Shown here in pieces: positions 6,821 through 17,268 of a DNA stretch of 26,997 bases. A program made the position numbers and the translations under genes. The stretch covers positions 1 through 26,997 of the forward strand of contig JBGPBV010000092.1 in the NCBI GenBank assembly GCA_041481445.1, read 5' to 3'. How positions within the stretch are numbered: position 1 is the stretch's first letter; every line of letters starts with the position of its first letter. Below the pieces are notes generated by a model. That model was not told the origin of the DNA. It did no database searches and was given only the letters and a program-made list of their open reading frames with translations. The stretch comes from AA29 sp041481445. GTDB lineage: Bacteria > Acidobacteriota > Vicinamibacteria > Fen-336.

Positions 6821-9800
6821 CTACTCCGCCGGGAGCGTCCTCCCCGCCCCGAGCTGGTCGAAGTTCAGGATCGCGTTGAACACGAGGAAGTAGCTCCCCA
6901 CGGTCTCCCCGCGCCAGATGGGGTTGTTGGAGAAGAGCACGACGTGGCCCTTGCCGACGGGGACGTCGACCACGGCCGGGTGCTCGGCGAGCTCGCCCGC
7001 GCCCTCGAGGAGGCCGGAGACGAGCAGCTCCTTGGCGCCGCCGTAGCGCACGACCGTGCGCGGCCGCTGGGCGGGCGGGATCACGTAGATGGGGTTGCGC
7101 CGCTGCTCCTCCGTGAGCGGCAGCGCCTCCCAGGCCTCCGCCTTGGGCTCTTCCGGCGCCTCCACGAACGCGCGCCCCTGCGGCCGATCGGGGTCGTCCG
7201 CGGTCCCGCGCCCCGTGGGGCGCTCGGTCTCTTCCGTCCGCTTCCGCCGGACACGCCCGCCCGCAATGCTGGTGAGGCTGAAGATGGGTCCGTCCGCGGC
7301 GTAGACCGAAAGCGCCTCGCCGTATCCGTACGCGATGGGGCTGGCGGCATCGACGACCTTGGCGCTCACGATCGTCCCCGGCGCCTTGAGCTTCTCCGCC
7401 CGGCCCAGGGACACGCCCTGGGTGAGGCCGTAGGTCACGGCCAGCTCCGCGGTGTCCATGACGCCGATGAGGAGGCCGCCCGCCTCCGCGAAGTCGCGGA
7501 GGTTCTGCACGCCCGCGGGGCCGAGCCCCGGCCGCATGTCGTCGGTCTCGTCGATCTTGCCGAGGTTCGGCGTCAGGGGCGTCGTCTTCCAGGGCAGCGG
7601 GTTCCCCCACCGGGGCATGCCGGCCACGATGGCGGCGGCGGACCGCCCGACGGGCGGGAACACGATCACGTCCCACCGCGCACGCAGGGCAGGCGTGGCC
7701 GCGACCGTCTGCACGCTGACGTAGTCGTAGGGCACCTTGAGCTGGTCCAGCGCCATCCGCCACCAGCCCTCGTCCTGGGTGCTCAGCCAGCTGTGCAGGA
7801 GCGCGACCCGCGGCGCGCGCAGCGGATGCGTCTTCACCGAGGGGGCGGCGGCCAGCGCCTGGACCCGCAGGCCGAGCTCGGAGGCGACGCGGCCGGCCTC
7901 CGCCGCGGCCACGCCCTTGATGAGGAACGTGCCGCGCGCGAACTTCGTCCCGCCGGCCTCGAACGACTCTTCCGCCGCCTCGAACGCCGCGTCCTTGAGC
8001 CGATAGCGCAGCGAGACCAGAGCGATGTCGGCGTTGTGGTTCACGGCCAGCACGGGACCGGAGCCCGTCACGCCCGAGACCGCCTTCACTTCGCCGGCCA
8101 CGCGCTCGCCGGCCACGGCGAGCGCGGCCGGATCGACCACGCGCACCACCTGGACCCCGAACAGCTCGCCGAAGGTCCAGCCCGTGTCGTCGTACGGATG
8201 CTTCTGCGGATCCTCCGGGCTCCAGTACTGGTAGTCGAGGAGCATGTCCGCGATCCGGCTGTAGGGCTGGTCCATGCGCACGAGATAACTGCCCGCCGGG
8301 AGGTGGCGCGTCTCCGTCTTCGGCTTCTCGGCCTCCTTGTCCTTCTCGGCCTTCTCGGTCTTCTCGCTCTCCTTGTCCTTGTCCTTGTCCTTGCGCTTCC
8401 GGGCGACGGGCACCGTCACGTCGAAGGCGGAGGTCGCGCGCGTGACCTCGCAGCCCTGCCGCTGCAGGACGCGCAGCAGCTCCGCCTGCGCGCCCGGCCG
8501 CGGGTCGTCGACGGGGAACAGGTAGGCGGCCGGTCCCTCCAGCTTCGGCTTCTCGATCGAGCGCTTGCTCTTGAGGTAGAAGTTGCGCAGGAACGTGGTC
8601 GCGTTCTCCGCGAAGTAGTGCAGCGAGACCAGGAGACCGGTCTGCTCGTAGTTGTTGTTGTTGCGCTGCGACCAGCTCACTCGCGGCAGGGGCGGGTTCT
8701 GGCGGTACCACGTGCGCGAGTACTCGTCGGCGTCGAGGCGGCGGGTGACGGTGTCGGCGCCCGCGTTGCCGAAGGTCTCGTAGAGGCGGCTGATGCCGTT
8801 GTGGCTGGCCGCGATGAACATCAGGTAGCCCGGGCTCCAGGTGTCGAAGTCGCCGTGGGTGAAGACGCCGGGCATGCCCAGGCGCGTCATCTCCTGGACG
8901 TTGTTCCAGCCCATCATCTGCCACTCGTTGGTGAGGATGGGGTCCAGCCACGCGTTGTAGGGGCCGTCGCCCACGGTGTTGTCGTAGAGGTACGGCACCG
9001 ATTCGTGCAGGTCGTGCAGCACCTGCGGCTTCTGGAACAGGTACTCGTCGAGGACGTTCCGGGTCAGGCTCAGGGTGAGGCCCATGGCGTCGCGGTTGTT
9101 GTCGTGGGCGACGTAGTGGCCCCAGTAGACGAGGGGAGGCCAGTTCTCCTTCGGATGCGCGAGGTGCCAGTTGTAGACGTCCACCTGGCGGTCGCGCCCG
9201 TCCACCTCGACCACGGGCGTGATCAGCGTGACCACGTGGTCGCGGATGTCGCGCACGTAGGGGCTCTCGTCCACGGCCAGGCGGTAGGCCAGCTCCATGA
9301 GGGCGGTGGGCGCCCCCGTCTCCGGCGAGTGGATGGTGCCGGTGACGTAGTACAGGGGGAAGGAGGCGGCCACGAGCTTCTCCGCCTCCGCGTCGTCCAT
9401 CCCGATCGTGCGCGGGTCGGCCAGCTTGCCCAGGCGCGCGCGGTTGTCGTCCATGGCGGCCAGGAGCCGCTCGGAGGCCACCGCCACCGCGATCATCTCG
9501 CGGCCCTCCTCCGTCTTGCCGATCGTCCGCACCTTCACGCGCGGACTGGCCTTCTCCAGCATGCGCATGTAGCGGTACACGTCGGCGGCGTAGGGCAGCT
9601 TGCCGGGGGCACCGGCGATGTCGCCCAGCACCGCCTGCGGGGTGGGCACGCCGCTCGCCGCGGGCAGGTAGTCGACCAGGGGCGAGAGGAAGAAGGGCTC
9701 GGTCGTGTACTCGCGGATCTTGCGCGTGTAGGCCTCGTCCACCGGCTGGGCGGGATCGCGGCCGGGACGGCTCTCGTCCGCGGCGCGTCCGGACGGAACG

Positions 9801-9847
9801 AGCACGAGGCACAGGGAGGCAGAAAGGGCGAGGTGGCGATGGAACAT
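6821..9847 (-). CDS. Secreted M14-family zinc carboxypeptidase with C-terminal GATase-like domain
   Basis: A 1008-residue exported metallopeptidase. Residues 1-22 form a signal peptide (short basic start, LALSASLCLVLV core, SGRA cleavage region). The M14 domain covers about 40-430. The zinc ligands are His173 and Glu176 in TGTIHSPETGAP, with a third His in LHDLHES (probably His281). Asn251-Arg252 in HDNNRD match the substrate carboxylate-binding NR pair, and Glu in SRLYETFGN is a candidate catalytic base. A Lys/Asp/Glu-rich insertion lies around 483-513. Residues about 690-1000 resemble a class I glutamine-amidotransferase-like fold (LLHSWLSTQDEGWW; GGLLIGVMDTAELA) without an evident Cys nucleophile. 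The ATG at 9847 is six nt after a TAGAAT hexamer, so the mRNA may be leaderless. It probably digests extracellular or periplasmic peptides. Confidence 0.9.
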   Translation of the reverse strand: MFHRHLALSASLCLVLVPSGRAADESRPGRDPAQPVDEAYTRKIREYTTEPFFLSPLVDYLPAASGVPTPQAVLGDIAGAPGKLPYAADVYRYMRMLEKASPRVKVRTIGKTEEGREMIAVAVASERLLAAMDDNRARLGKLADPRTIGMDDAEAEKLVAASFPLYYVTGTIHSPETGAPTALMELAYRLAVDESPYVRDIRDHVVTLITPVVEVDGRDRQVDVYNWHLAHPKENWPPLVYWGHYVAHDNNRDAMGLTLSLTRNVLDEYLFQKPQVLHDLHESVPYLYDNTVGDGPYNAWLDPILTNEWQMMGWNNVQEMTRLGMPGVFTHGDFDTWSPGYLMFIAASHNGISRLYETFGNAGADTVTRRLDADEYSRTWYRQNPPLPRVSWSQRNNNNYEQTGLLVSLHYFAENATTFLRNFYLKSKRSIEKPKLEGPAAYLFPVDDPRPGAQAELLRVLQRQGCEVTRATSAFDVTVPVARKRKDKDKDKESEKTEKAEKDKEAEKPKTETRHLPAGSYLVRMDQPYSRIADMLLDYQYWSPEDPQKHPYDDTGWTFGELFGVQVVRVVDPAALAVAGERVAGEVKAVSGVTGSGPVLAVNHNADIALVSLRYRLKDAAFEAAEESFEAGGTKFARGTFLIKGVAAAEAGRVASELGLRVQALAAAPSVKTHPLRAPRVALLHSWLSTQDEGWWRMALDQLKVPYDYVSVQTVAATPALRARWDVIVFPPVGRSAAAIVAGMPRWGNPLPWKTTPLTPNLGKIDETDDMRPGLGPAGVQNLRDFAEAGGLLIGVMDTAELAVTYGLTQGVSLGRAEKLKAPGTIVSAKVVDAASPIAYGYGEALSVYAADGPIFSLTSIAGGRVRRKRTEETERPTGRGTADDPDRPQGRAFVEAPEEPKAEAWEALPLTEEQRRNPIYVIPPAQRPRTVVRYGGAKELLVSGLLEGAGELAEHPAVVDVPVGKGHVVLFSNNPIWRGETVGSYFLVFNAILNFDQLGAGRTLPAE
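8370..8393. repeat. Four tandem TCCTTG hexamers inside the M14 peptidase gene
   Basis: TCCTTG occurs four times in direct succession. On the coding (minus) strand this gives alternating Lys-Asp codons, and the whole Lys/Glu/Asp-rich insertion (about 8310-8402) continues with degenerate CTTCTCGG-type repeats. A six-base unit stays in frame when copies are gained or lost, so the linker can change length by slippage without destroying the protein. Confidence 0.85.
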
Positions 9848-9853
9848 CCGGGG

Positions 9854-9859
9854 ATTCTA
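9854..9859 (-). promoter_or_regulatory. Possible -10 element for the M14 peptidase, implying a leaderless mRNA
   Basis: On the minus strand TAGAAT (5 of 6 matches to TATAAT) ends exactly six nt before the ATG at 9847, so transcription would begin at or near the A of the start codon. No Shine-Dalgarno precedes this ATG. No convincing -35 hexamer is present at 16-18 bp spacing, so the call is tentative. Confidence 0.4.
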
Positions 9860-9878
9860 CCGGCAAGATCGGCCGGAC

Positions 9879-9884
9879 TAAGAT
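9879..9884 (+). promoter_or_regulatory. Possible -10 element for the DNA glycosylase gene
   Basis: TAAGAT (4 of 6 matches to TATAAT) ends six nt before the GTG start at 9891, mirroring the arrangement on the opposite strand for the divergent M14 gene. No clear -35 is seen, and a GGCGG stretch directly before the GTG is a poor ribosome binding site at that distance. Confidence 0.3.
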
Positions 9885-9890
9885 CGGCGG

Positions 9891-10519
9891 GTGCGCGCGC
9901 CCACGGCCTTCCCGTCCGCTCTCGAGCGGCGCCGCCTGACGGGCCTCCTCTCGTGCCCGCCGGAGGAGGCGGCGCGGCGGCTGCTGGGGACCATCGTCGT
10001 TCGCCGGATCGGCCGCGCGTCCCGGGCCGCGCGGATCGTCGAGACCGAGGCCTACCTGGGGGAGACCGACCCGGCCGCCCACGCCTTCCGGGGGCGGACG
10101 GCGCGCACGGCGCCGCTGTGGGAGCGGCCGGGCACCGTGTACGTGTACTTCATCTACGGCATGCACCACTGCCTGAACTTCGCGGTCGAGCGCGAAGGCG
10201 CGGCCGGCTGCGTGCTCGTGAGGGCGGCGGAGCCCCTGGTGGGGCTGGAGCCGGGCGCCGCCACCGGCCCCGGCCGGCTCTGTCGTGCCCTGGAGATCGA
10301 CACCGCGCTCAGCGGACGCCACCTCTTCGAGCCGGGCAGCGCGCTCTTCCTCCGCGAGGGAGAGGCGCCGCGCCGAGTGGGCGTCTCCACGCGTGTGGGA
10401 ATCCGGCAGGCCGCGGACTGGCCCCTGCGGTTTTTCGACGCGGACAGTTCCGCGGTGTCCTCGCACCCCGGAGCTGTCCGACGTATTCCGTCGCCGCCGC
10501 GCGGAGGTAGACTTTCCCC

Positions 10520-10523
<4 letters not shown>
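9891..10523 (+). CDS. mpg: 3-methyladenine DNA glycosylase, AAG/MPG family
   Basis: A 210-residue base-excision repair enzyme that removes alkylated purines. Residues 50-66 carry the active-site block VETEAYLGETDPAAHAF. Glu53 aligns with the catalytic Glu125 of human AAG, Tyr55 with the base-stacking Tyr127, and His64 with His136. GTVYVYFIYGMHHCLNF (about 83-99) contains the Tyr that intercalates into DNA, and ATGPGRLCRALEID is the family's conserved GPG block. The end, VGIRQAADWPLRFF, is also typical, followed by a short tail of about 25 residues. The start is GTG at 9891. The TGA overlaps the aconitase ATG (ATGA at 10520-10523), so the two genes are translationally coupled. Bacterial family members are usually 180-210 residues, so this one is complete. 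Confidence 0.93.
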
Positions 10524-13222
<2,699 letters not shown>

Positions 13223-13229
13223 GAGGCGC

Positions 13230-14621
13230 GTGGCTCGGCTGACGTTCCTGGGCGCGGCCCGCAGCGTCACCGGGTCCCAGTACCTGCTCGAGGCCGCCGG
13301 CGAGCGGGTGCTGGTGGACTGCGGGCTCTTCCAGGGTGCGAAGGCCCTGCGCGAGCGCAACTGGGCGCCGCCGGTGGCGGACACCGCCCGCCTGGCCGGG
13401 CTCGTCCTGACCCACACCCACCTCGACCACATCGGGCGCGTCCCGCGCCTGGTCCGGCACGGGTTCAAGGCGCGGATCTACTGCACGCCGCCCACGCGGG
13501 AGCTGGCGGAGATCCTGCTCAAGGACGCCGCCAACCTGCAGCAGGAGGACGCCGACTACCTCAACCGGCACGGCCTCACCAAGCACACGCCCGCCCTGCC
13601 CCTGTTCACGGAGGCGGACGTCGAGGCCGCCCTGCCCCTCTTCGAGCCCGTGCCCCTGGGCCAGGAGCGCCAGATCTCGAGCGCCTTCTCGTTCTCGTTC
13701 CAGGACGCCGGCCACCTGCTCGGGGCCGCCTCCGTGGTGATGCGGACGCGCGAGGACGGCCGCGAGGTGCGCGTCCTCTTCAGCGGCGACGTCGGCCGCT
13801 TCGACACCGTGCTCACCCACGACCCCGACCTCGCCCCGGAGGCCGACTTCATGCTGGTGGAGAGCACCTACGGCAACCGGGCCCACGCCACCGTGCCTCT
13901 CCTCGATCAGCTCGAGACGGTGATCCGGCGGACCTTCGCGCGCGGCGGCGTCCTGCTCGTCCCCGCCTTCGCCGTCGGCCGGGTGCAGCAGGTCCTGTTC
14001 ATGATCGACCAGCTCGTGACCTCCGGCCGCTTGCGCGAGTTCCCGGTCCACCTCGACAGCCCGATGGCCATCGAGGCCACCCGCATCTATGCCGAGTACC
14101 CCCAGGCGCACCGCGCCAGCCTGAGCGGCATCGGCGGGCGCAGCGTCTTCCACCCGCGCTGGCTGACCCTGCACCGCACGCGCGAGGAGTCCAAGGCGCT
14201 CAACTCGCTGCGGGGCCCGGGCATGATCGTCTCCTCGAGCGGGATGCTCTCGGGCGGACGGATCCTCCACCATTGCCGGGTGCGGCTGCCCCACGCCGAG
14301 AACACGCTCCTCATCACCGGCCACCAGGGGGAAGGCACCCTGGGGCGGGCCCTCCTGGAGGGCGCGAAGTCCGTCCGGATCCACAAGAGCGAGGTGCCGG
14401 TGCTGGCGGAGGTGACCGAGCTCCGCGGCCTGAGCGGCCACGCCGACCCGCGCGAGATCCTGCGCTGGCTGTCCGAGGTGCGTCGCCCACCCCGGCGCGT
14501 GTTCCTGACCCACGGCGACGAGGACGCCGCCCTGGCCCTGGCCGCCCGCCTGACCGCGGAGCGGGGCTTCGAGACCTACGTGCCGGCGTGGGAAGAGACG
14601 GTGGAGCTGGGACCGGCGTAG
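13230..14621 (+). CDS. MBL-fold beta-CASP ribonuclease
   Basis: A 463-residue metallo-beta-lactamase-fold nuclease of the beta-CASP group (YsH1/CPSF73-like bacterial RNA hydrolases). Strand one LGAARSVTGSQYLLE is followed by VDCGLFQG. The zinc motif is HTHLDHIGR (residues 62-70), then DAGHLLGAASV and FSGDVGRFDT. The beta-CASP insert shows VESTYGNRAH (motif A), VHLDSPMA, and SSSGMLSGGR. Motif C with its His is LSGHADPREIL, and FLTHGDEDA near the end is the RMMBL segment. It should cut RNA (endo- or 5'-exonuclease) and could act in decay or processing. It starts at GTG 13230, 7 nt after acnA, with GAGAGG overlapping the acnA stop. The exact RNA substrate is unknown. Confidence 0.92.
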   Translation: MARLTFLGAARSVTGSQYLLEAAGERVLVDCGLFQGAKALRERNWAPPVADTARLAGLVLTHTHLDHIGRVPRLVRHGFKARIYCTPPTRELAEILLKDAANLQQEDADYLNRHGLTKHTPALPLFTEADVEAALPLFEPVPLGQERQISSAFSFSFQDAGHLLGAASVVMRTREDGREVRVLFSGDVGRFDTVLTHDPDLAPEADFMLVESTYGNRAHATVPLLDQLETVIRRTFARGGVLLVPAFAVGRVQQVLFMIDQLVTSGRLREFPVHLDSPMAIEATRIYAEYPQAHRASLSGIGGRSVFHPRWLTLHRTREESKALNSLRGPGMIVSSSGMLSGGRILHHCRVRLPHAENTLLITGHQGEGTLGRALLEGAKSVRIHKSEVPVLAEVTELRGLSGHADPREILRWLSEVRRPPRRVFLTHGDEDAALALAARLTAERGFETYVPAWEETVELGPA

Positions 14622-14656
14622 TGGTGGCGCCCCGCGTCCGGGCCCGCGCCCGCGGT

Positions 14657-14675
14657 TACAATGGAGAAACGGAGG
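14657..14675 (+). promoter_or_regulatory. Possible -10 (TACAAT) and Shine-Dalgarno (GGAGG) for the YtxJ-like gene
   Basis: TACAAT at 14657-14662 (5 of 6 to TATAAT) lies in the 60-base gap after the beta-CASP gene, and GGAGG at 14671-14675 sits six nt before the GTG at 14682. The ribosome binding site decides the start: the in-frame ATG at 14661 has none and overlaps the -10 hexamer. No good -35 is seen upstream (the bases there are GC-only), so an alternative sigma factor or weak promoter is possible. Confidence 0.45.
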
Positions 14676-14681
14676 TCGCCC

Positions 14682-15038
14682 GTGACACTCAAGGACCGCA
14701 TCAGCTTCCTCACCAGCCCCGAGCAGGTGGACGCGTTCGTCCGGGAGCATCCGGCGGCCGCCATCTTCAAGGCCGGCACCTGCCACAAGACCCAGGAGAT
14801 GTTTGGGCACGTCCAGTCCCAGCTCGATCCCCGCGACGACCTTTCGCTCGGCATCATCCGGGTGGTGGAGGCGCGTGCGGCCAGCAACCGCGTGGCGGAG
14901 ATGACGGGCATCCAGCACCAGTCTCCGCAGCTGCTGCTGTTCAAGGAGGGCAAGGCCGTCTACGACCGCGACAACTGGGACATCACCCCCGAGTCGATCG
15001 CGGAGGCCCTCGACAGCCATTTCCACCCGGTGGCCTGA
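14682..15038 (+). CDS. YtxJ/BrxC-like monothiol thioredoxin-fold protein
   Basis: A 118-residue cytoplasmic protein resembling the YtxJ (PF11009) family of thioredoxin-fold thiol-transfer proteins linked in Firmicutes to bacillithiol. The pattern is IFKAGTCHKTQEMF (Cys34, the only cysteine), IIRVVEARAASNRVAEMTGI, HQSPQLLLFKEGKAVYD and NWDIT. The conserved R..SN..AE.TGI.H.SPQ block including the cis-proline is clear. The resolving position is not cysteine (TCHKT), so it would work as a monothiol de-thiolase. GTG 14682 is preferred over ATG 14661 because of a GGAGG six nt upstream. It lies 37 nt before an ECF sigma/zinc anti-sigma pair on the same strand, which suggests a thiol-stress role. The low-molecular-weight thiol in this organism is unknown. 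Confidence 0.82.
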   Translation: MTLKDRISFLTSPEQVDAFVREHPAAAIFKAGTCHKTQEMFGHVQSQLDPRDDLSLGIIRVVEARAASNRVAEMTGIQHQSPQLLLFKEGKAVYDRDNWDITPESIAEALDSHFHPVA

Positions 15039-15075
15039 GCCGCTCCTTCCGTAGAGTCCTGTAACGAGGTCGCGC

Positions 15076-15687
15076 ATGGTCCGTCCAAGCGTCGGGCACG
15101 GTACGGAGGTCGCCCCGTCCACGCCGGACGCGCCGCGCCTCGCCCGCCGCGAGGCGCTCGCGCGCGCCCTCGTCGAGCACGGCGACCGCCTGTACTCCCT
15201 TGCCCTGCGCATCACCCGCGATCCCGACCTGGCCTCCGACGCGGTGCAGGAGGCCTTCGCCACCGCCCTCCAGCGCGTGGACGAGTTCCGGGGGGAGGCG
15301 CGCCTGGGCACGTGGCTCCACCGCATCGTCTACACCAAGGCCATCGACCTCCTGCGCGCGCGCGGCCGCGAGGCCCCGCTGCCGGACGAGGACGCCGCCC
15401 ACCGTCCGCCGGACGACGATCGCCTGGGCGGCGCTCCGACCTGGTCCCGCCCGCCGGACGAGATCCTGTTCGGACGCGAGACGCGCCAGGCCCTGGACAA
15501 GGCGCTCCGGGAGCTGACGTCGATGCAGCGCCTGGTCTTCGAGCTGCGGGAGGTCGAGGGCCGGCCGACCGAGGAGGTCGCCGAGATCCTCAGCCTTCCT
15601 CCCGGCACCGTCCGCGTGCACCTGCACCGCGCGCGCATGCGTCTCCGCGCGCTCCTGGCCCATCACTTCCGAGGAGCCGTCGCATGA
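15076..15687 (+). CDS. ECF-family RNA polymerase sigma factor
   Basis: A 203-residue sigma-70 family protein with only regions 2 and 4. Region 2 covers about 35-97: YSLALRITRDPDLASDAVQE, then the -10 recognition helix FRGEARLGTWLHRIVYTKAID. After an acidic, proline-rich linker (about 98-135), region 4 covers 138-194: LRELTSMQRLVFELREVEG, then EEVAEILSLPPGTVRVHLHR, the helix-turn-helix for the -35. The N-terminal 30 residues are not conserved. ATG 15076 has GAGG six nt upstream. Its TGA overlaps the ATG of the anti-sigma gene (ATGA), the usual sigma/anti-sigma arrangement. It probably directs a stress regulon, with the neighbouring YtxJ-like gene a candidate target. Confidence 0.93.
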   Translation: MVRPSVGHGTEVAPSTPDAPRLARREALARALVEHGDRLYSLALRITRDPDLASDAVQEAFATALQRVDEFRGEARLGTWLHRIVYTKAIDLLRARGREAPLPDEDAAHRPPDDDRLGGAPTWSRPPDEILFGRETRQALDKALRELTSMQRLVFELREVEGRPTEEVAEILSLPPGTVRVHLHRARMRLRALLAHHFRGAVA

Positions 15688-15935
15688 CCTGCGCGGAGCT
15701 GTACGACCGGCTGACGGACTTCGTGGACGGCACCCTCCGGGGCGACGTCTGCGACGAGGTACAGCGGCATCTCCAGGAATGCGCAGATTGCGGAGCCGTC
15801 CGTCAGGACCTCGAGGACCTGGCGCGCCTCTGCCGGCAGACCGCGGCTAAGCCCACCACCATGCCGGACGTGGTCCGCCATCGGATCGAAGTGCTGCTCG
15901 CGGCCGAGGACGCTCCGCGGCATCCGGCCTCCTGA
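15684..15935 (+). CDS. Zinc-binding (ZAS/zf-HC2) anti-sigma factor
   Basis: An 83-residue soluble protein that should bind and hold the ECF sigma factor encoded just upstream. Putative zinc ligands are Cys3, His29, Cys33 and Cys36 (RHLQECADC), the H-x3-C-x2-C signature of ZAS domains, and there is an extra Cys23. The spacing Cys3/Cys23/His29/Cys33/Cys36 equals that of Cys11/Cys31/His37/Cys41/Cys44 in the redox sensor RsrA, as far as I recall its numbering. No transmembrane helix is present, so it senses a cytoplasmic signal. The ATG overlaps the sigma TGA, and GAGGAG (15671-15676) is a good ribosome binding site. Redox sensing is inferred from the Cys pattern, not shown. Confidence 0.88.
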   Translation: MTCAELYDRLTDFVDGTLRGDVCDEVQRHLQECADCGAVRQDLEDLARLCRQTAAKPTTMPDVVRHRIEVLLAAEDAPRHPAS

Positions 15936-15936
15936 T

Positions 15937-15955
15937 CCCTTGGCCGCCCCCAGGG
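15937..15955. terminator. Weak hairpin between convergent anti-sigma and SGNH hydrolase genes
   Basis: CCCTTGG pairs with CCCAGGG (one T-C mismatch) around a five-base loop, within the 21-base gap between two convergent stop codons. There is no U-tract on either strand, so this could stop transcription only weakly or with Rho. Confidence 0.3.
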
Positions 15956-15956
15956 T

Positions 15957-17258
15957 CTAGGGCCGGCCGTCCAGCCTGGGGAACACCGCCAGCAGGTCGG
16001 CGTAGGCCTCGGCGCTGAACTCGAAAGGCACCCAGCGGCTCGAGGACGGCCGCAGCGCGCTCGCGCGGACGCCCGCCTCCGCCGACGTCACCCCCAGCAC
16101 CGGGCCCAGGTCCACCGGCGGCAGGCTGCCGCCGTGGGCGTTGATGAGGTTGATGAACTCGTTGGCCACCACGGCATTGCCGATGTCGTTGGGGTGGACG
16201 CCGTCGTAGCTGAAGATCCCGCCGCTCAGGAAGGAGCTGGTCAGCGTGATCCCGCCCACGTTGCGTCCGTTGGTGGCCACGTCGTTCAGGATGGTGCGGA
16301 GGTCGAGCACCGGGATGTTGGCCGCCCCGCAGATGTCCTGGATCGACTTGTTGTTCACGTTGACGTGGTCCCGGATGATCGCCTGCTCGGACGGGTCCAG
16401 GACGACCTCGTCGGGCAAGGGAACGCCGGTGCCGCCGACGATGGTTGGGATGCCGATGCCCTGGGCGAGGAGGGTGGAGGCGGCGATGGTCACCAGTGCG
16501 TTGGACGGCAGCGGGCCGACGGGGCCCAGGAGCGGGATCTGGTTGCCGCCCACCAGCACGGGAGCCCCGGTGGCAGGGTTGGTGAGGTAGGGCTTGATCG
16601 TGGTCACGTACGGGATCGTGGTCACGTCGGGCAGGTTGGCGGCCACGATGAACGCCCCCGTGGACTTCAGGGCAGTCACGATCTGCAGGTAGACGCTGCG
16701 GAAGGTGTCGGTGGGCGTGAGGGTCACGCCGTCCACCGCACGCCCGCGCACGGCCGCCCCCAGCACGTCGTTGTTGCCGATCCAGATCGTGATCGTGGTC
16801 GGCCGCAAGGCCACCGCCTGCTGCACCTGGGTCCCGAGGCCGCGCAGGATGAGGTCGTGGAAGCCGCCGCCGTCCGTGGTGCGGGTCAGGGCGTCGATGC
16901 TGGTCGCGCCGGGCACGGCCAGGTTGTTGTAGGGACGGGCCAGCGCGAGGTTCTTCGGGGCCCCCGAGGTCGAGGACTTGGGGGCGAGCACCGGCGCGGG
17001 GACCAGGCTCACCAGGGTGAGCTCGGGCGGGATCCCAGGCTCGGAGATGAGCGGCTGCTGGAACCCCTGCACGCCCGCCTGCCGTGCGATCAGCGCGGGG
17101 ACGGAGCGGTTCTGGTGCGTCTCCACCAGGGAGTTGGACTCGAAGCCGGCGGCCAGGCTGTCGCCGACCGTGACGTAGGTCGTGAAGTTGGTCTGCGCGG
17201 AGGCGGGAAGGGCGGCGGCGGCCAGGAGGGCGAGGACGGCGAGGAGTCGTGTGCGCAT
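15957..17258 (-). CDS. Secreted SGNH/GDSL-family hydrolase
   Basis: A 433-residue exported esterase or lipase-type enzyme. Residues 1-21 are a signal peptide (MRTRLL, Ala/Leu core, ASAQ cleavage). Block I is VTVGDSLAAGFE with nucleophile Ser34. Block II is NLAVPGATS (Gly117). Block III is IWIGNNDVLG with the oxyanion Asn163. Block V is YDGVHPND with Asp352 and His355. All four catalytic elements are present. It starts at ATG 17258 with AGGAG seven nt upstream, a site that overlaps the TAG of the FadL-type gene (10 nt gap), so the pair is one operon. Together they could release fatty acids or acyl chains outside the cell and import them. The C-terminal 50 residues are not recognised. Confidence 0.9.
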   Translation of the reverse strand: MRTRLLAVLALLAAAALPASAQTNFTTYVTVGDSLAAGFESNSLVETHQNRSVPALIARQAGVQGFQQPLISEPGIPPELTLVSLVPAPVLAPKSSTSGAPKNLALARPYNNLAVPGATSIDALTRTTDGGGFHDLILRGLGTQVQQAVALRPTTITIWIGNNDVLGAAVRGRAVDGVTLTPTDTFRSVYLQIVTALKSTGAFIVAANLPDVTTIPYVTTIKPYLTNPATGAPVLVGGNQIPLLGPVGPLPSNALVTIAASTLLAQGIGIPTIVGGTGVPLPDEVVLDPSEQAIIRDHVNVNNKSIQDICGAANIPVLDLRTILNDVATNGRNVGGITLTSSFLSGGIFSYDGVHPNDIGNAVVANEFINLINAHGGSLPPVDLGPVLGVTSAEAGVRASALRPSSSRWVPFEFSAEAYADLLAVFPRLDGRP

Positions 17259-17268
17259 GGGCGATCTC

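Noticed and set aside
8370..8393. TCCTTG tandem repeat as a CRISPR or phase-variation switch
   Set aside because: There are no spacers, and the six-base unit cannot shift the frame, so it is only a coding repeat that may vary in length.
6789..10466. A 1225-residue minus-strand open frame overlapping the M14 peptidase and mpg
   Set aside because: Shadow frame caused by high GC. Its translation is Arg/Gly/Pro/Ala-rich with no motif, and it lies out of frame with a clear M14 gene.
14661..14681. ATG start for the YtxJ-like protein at 14661
   Set aside because: It has no ribosome binding site and sits in a -10-like hexamer, whereas GTG 14682 has GGAGG six nt upstream.
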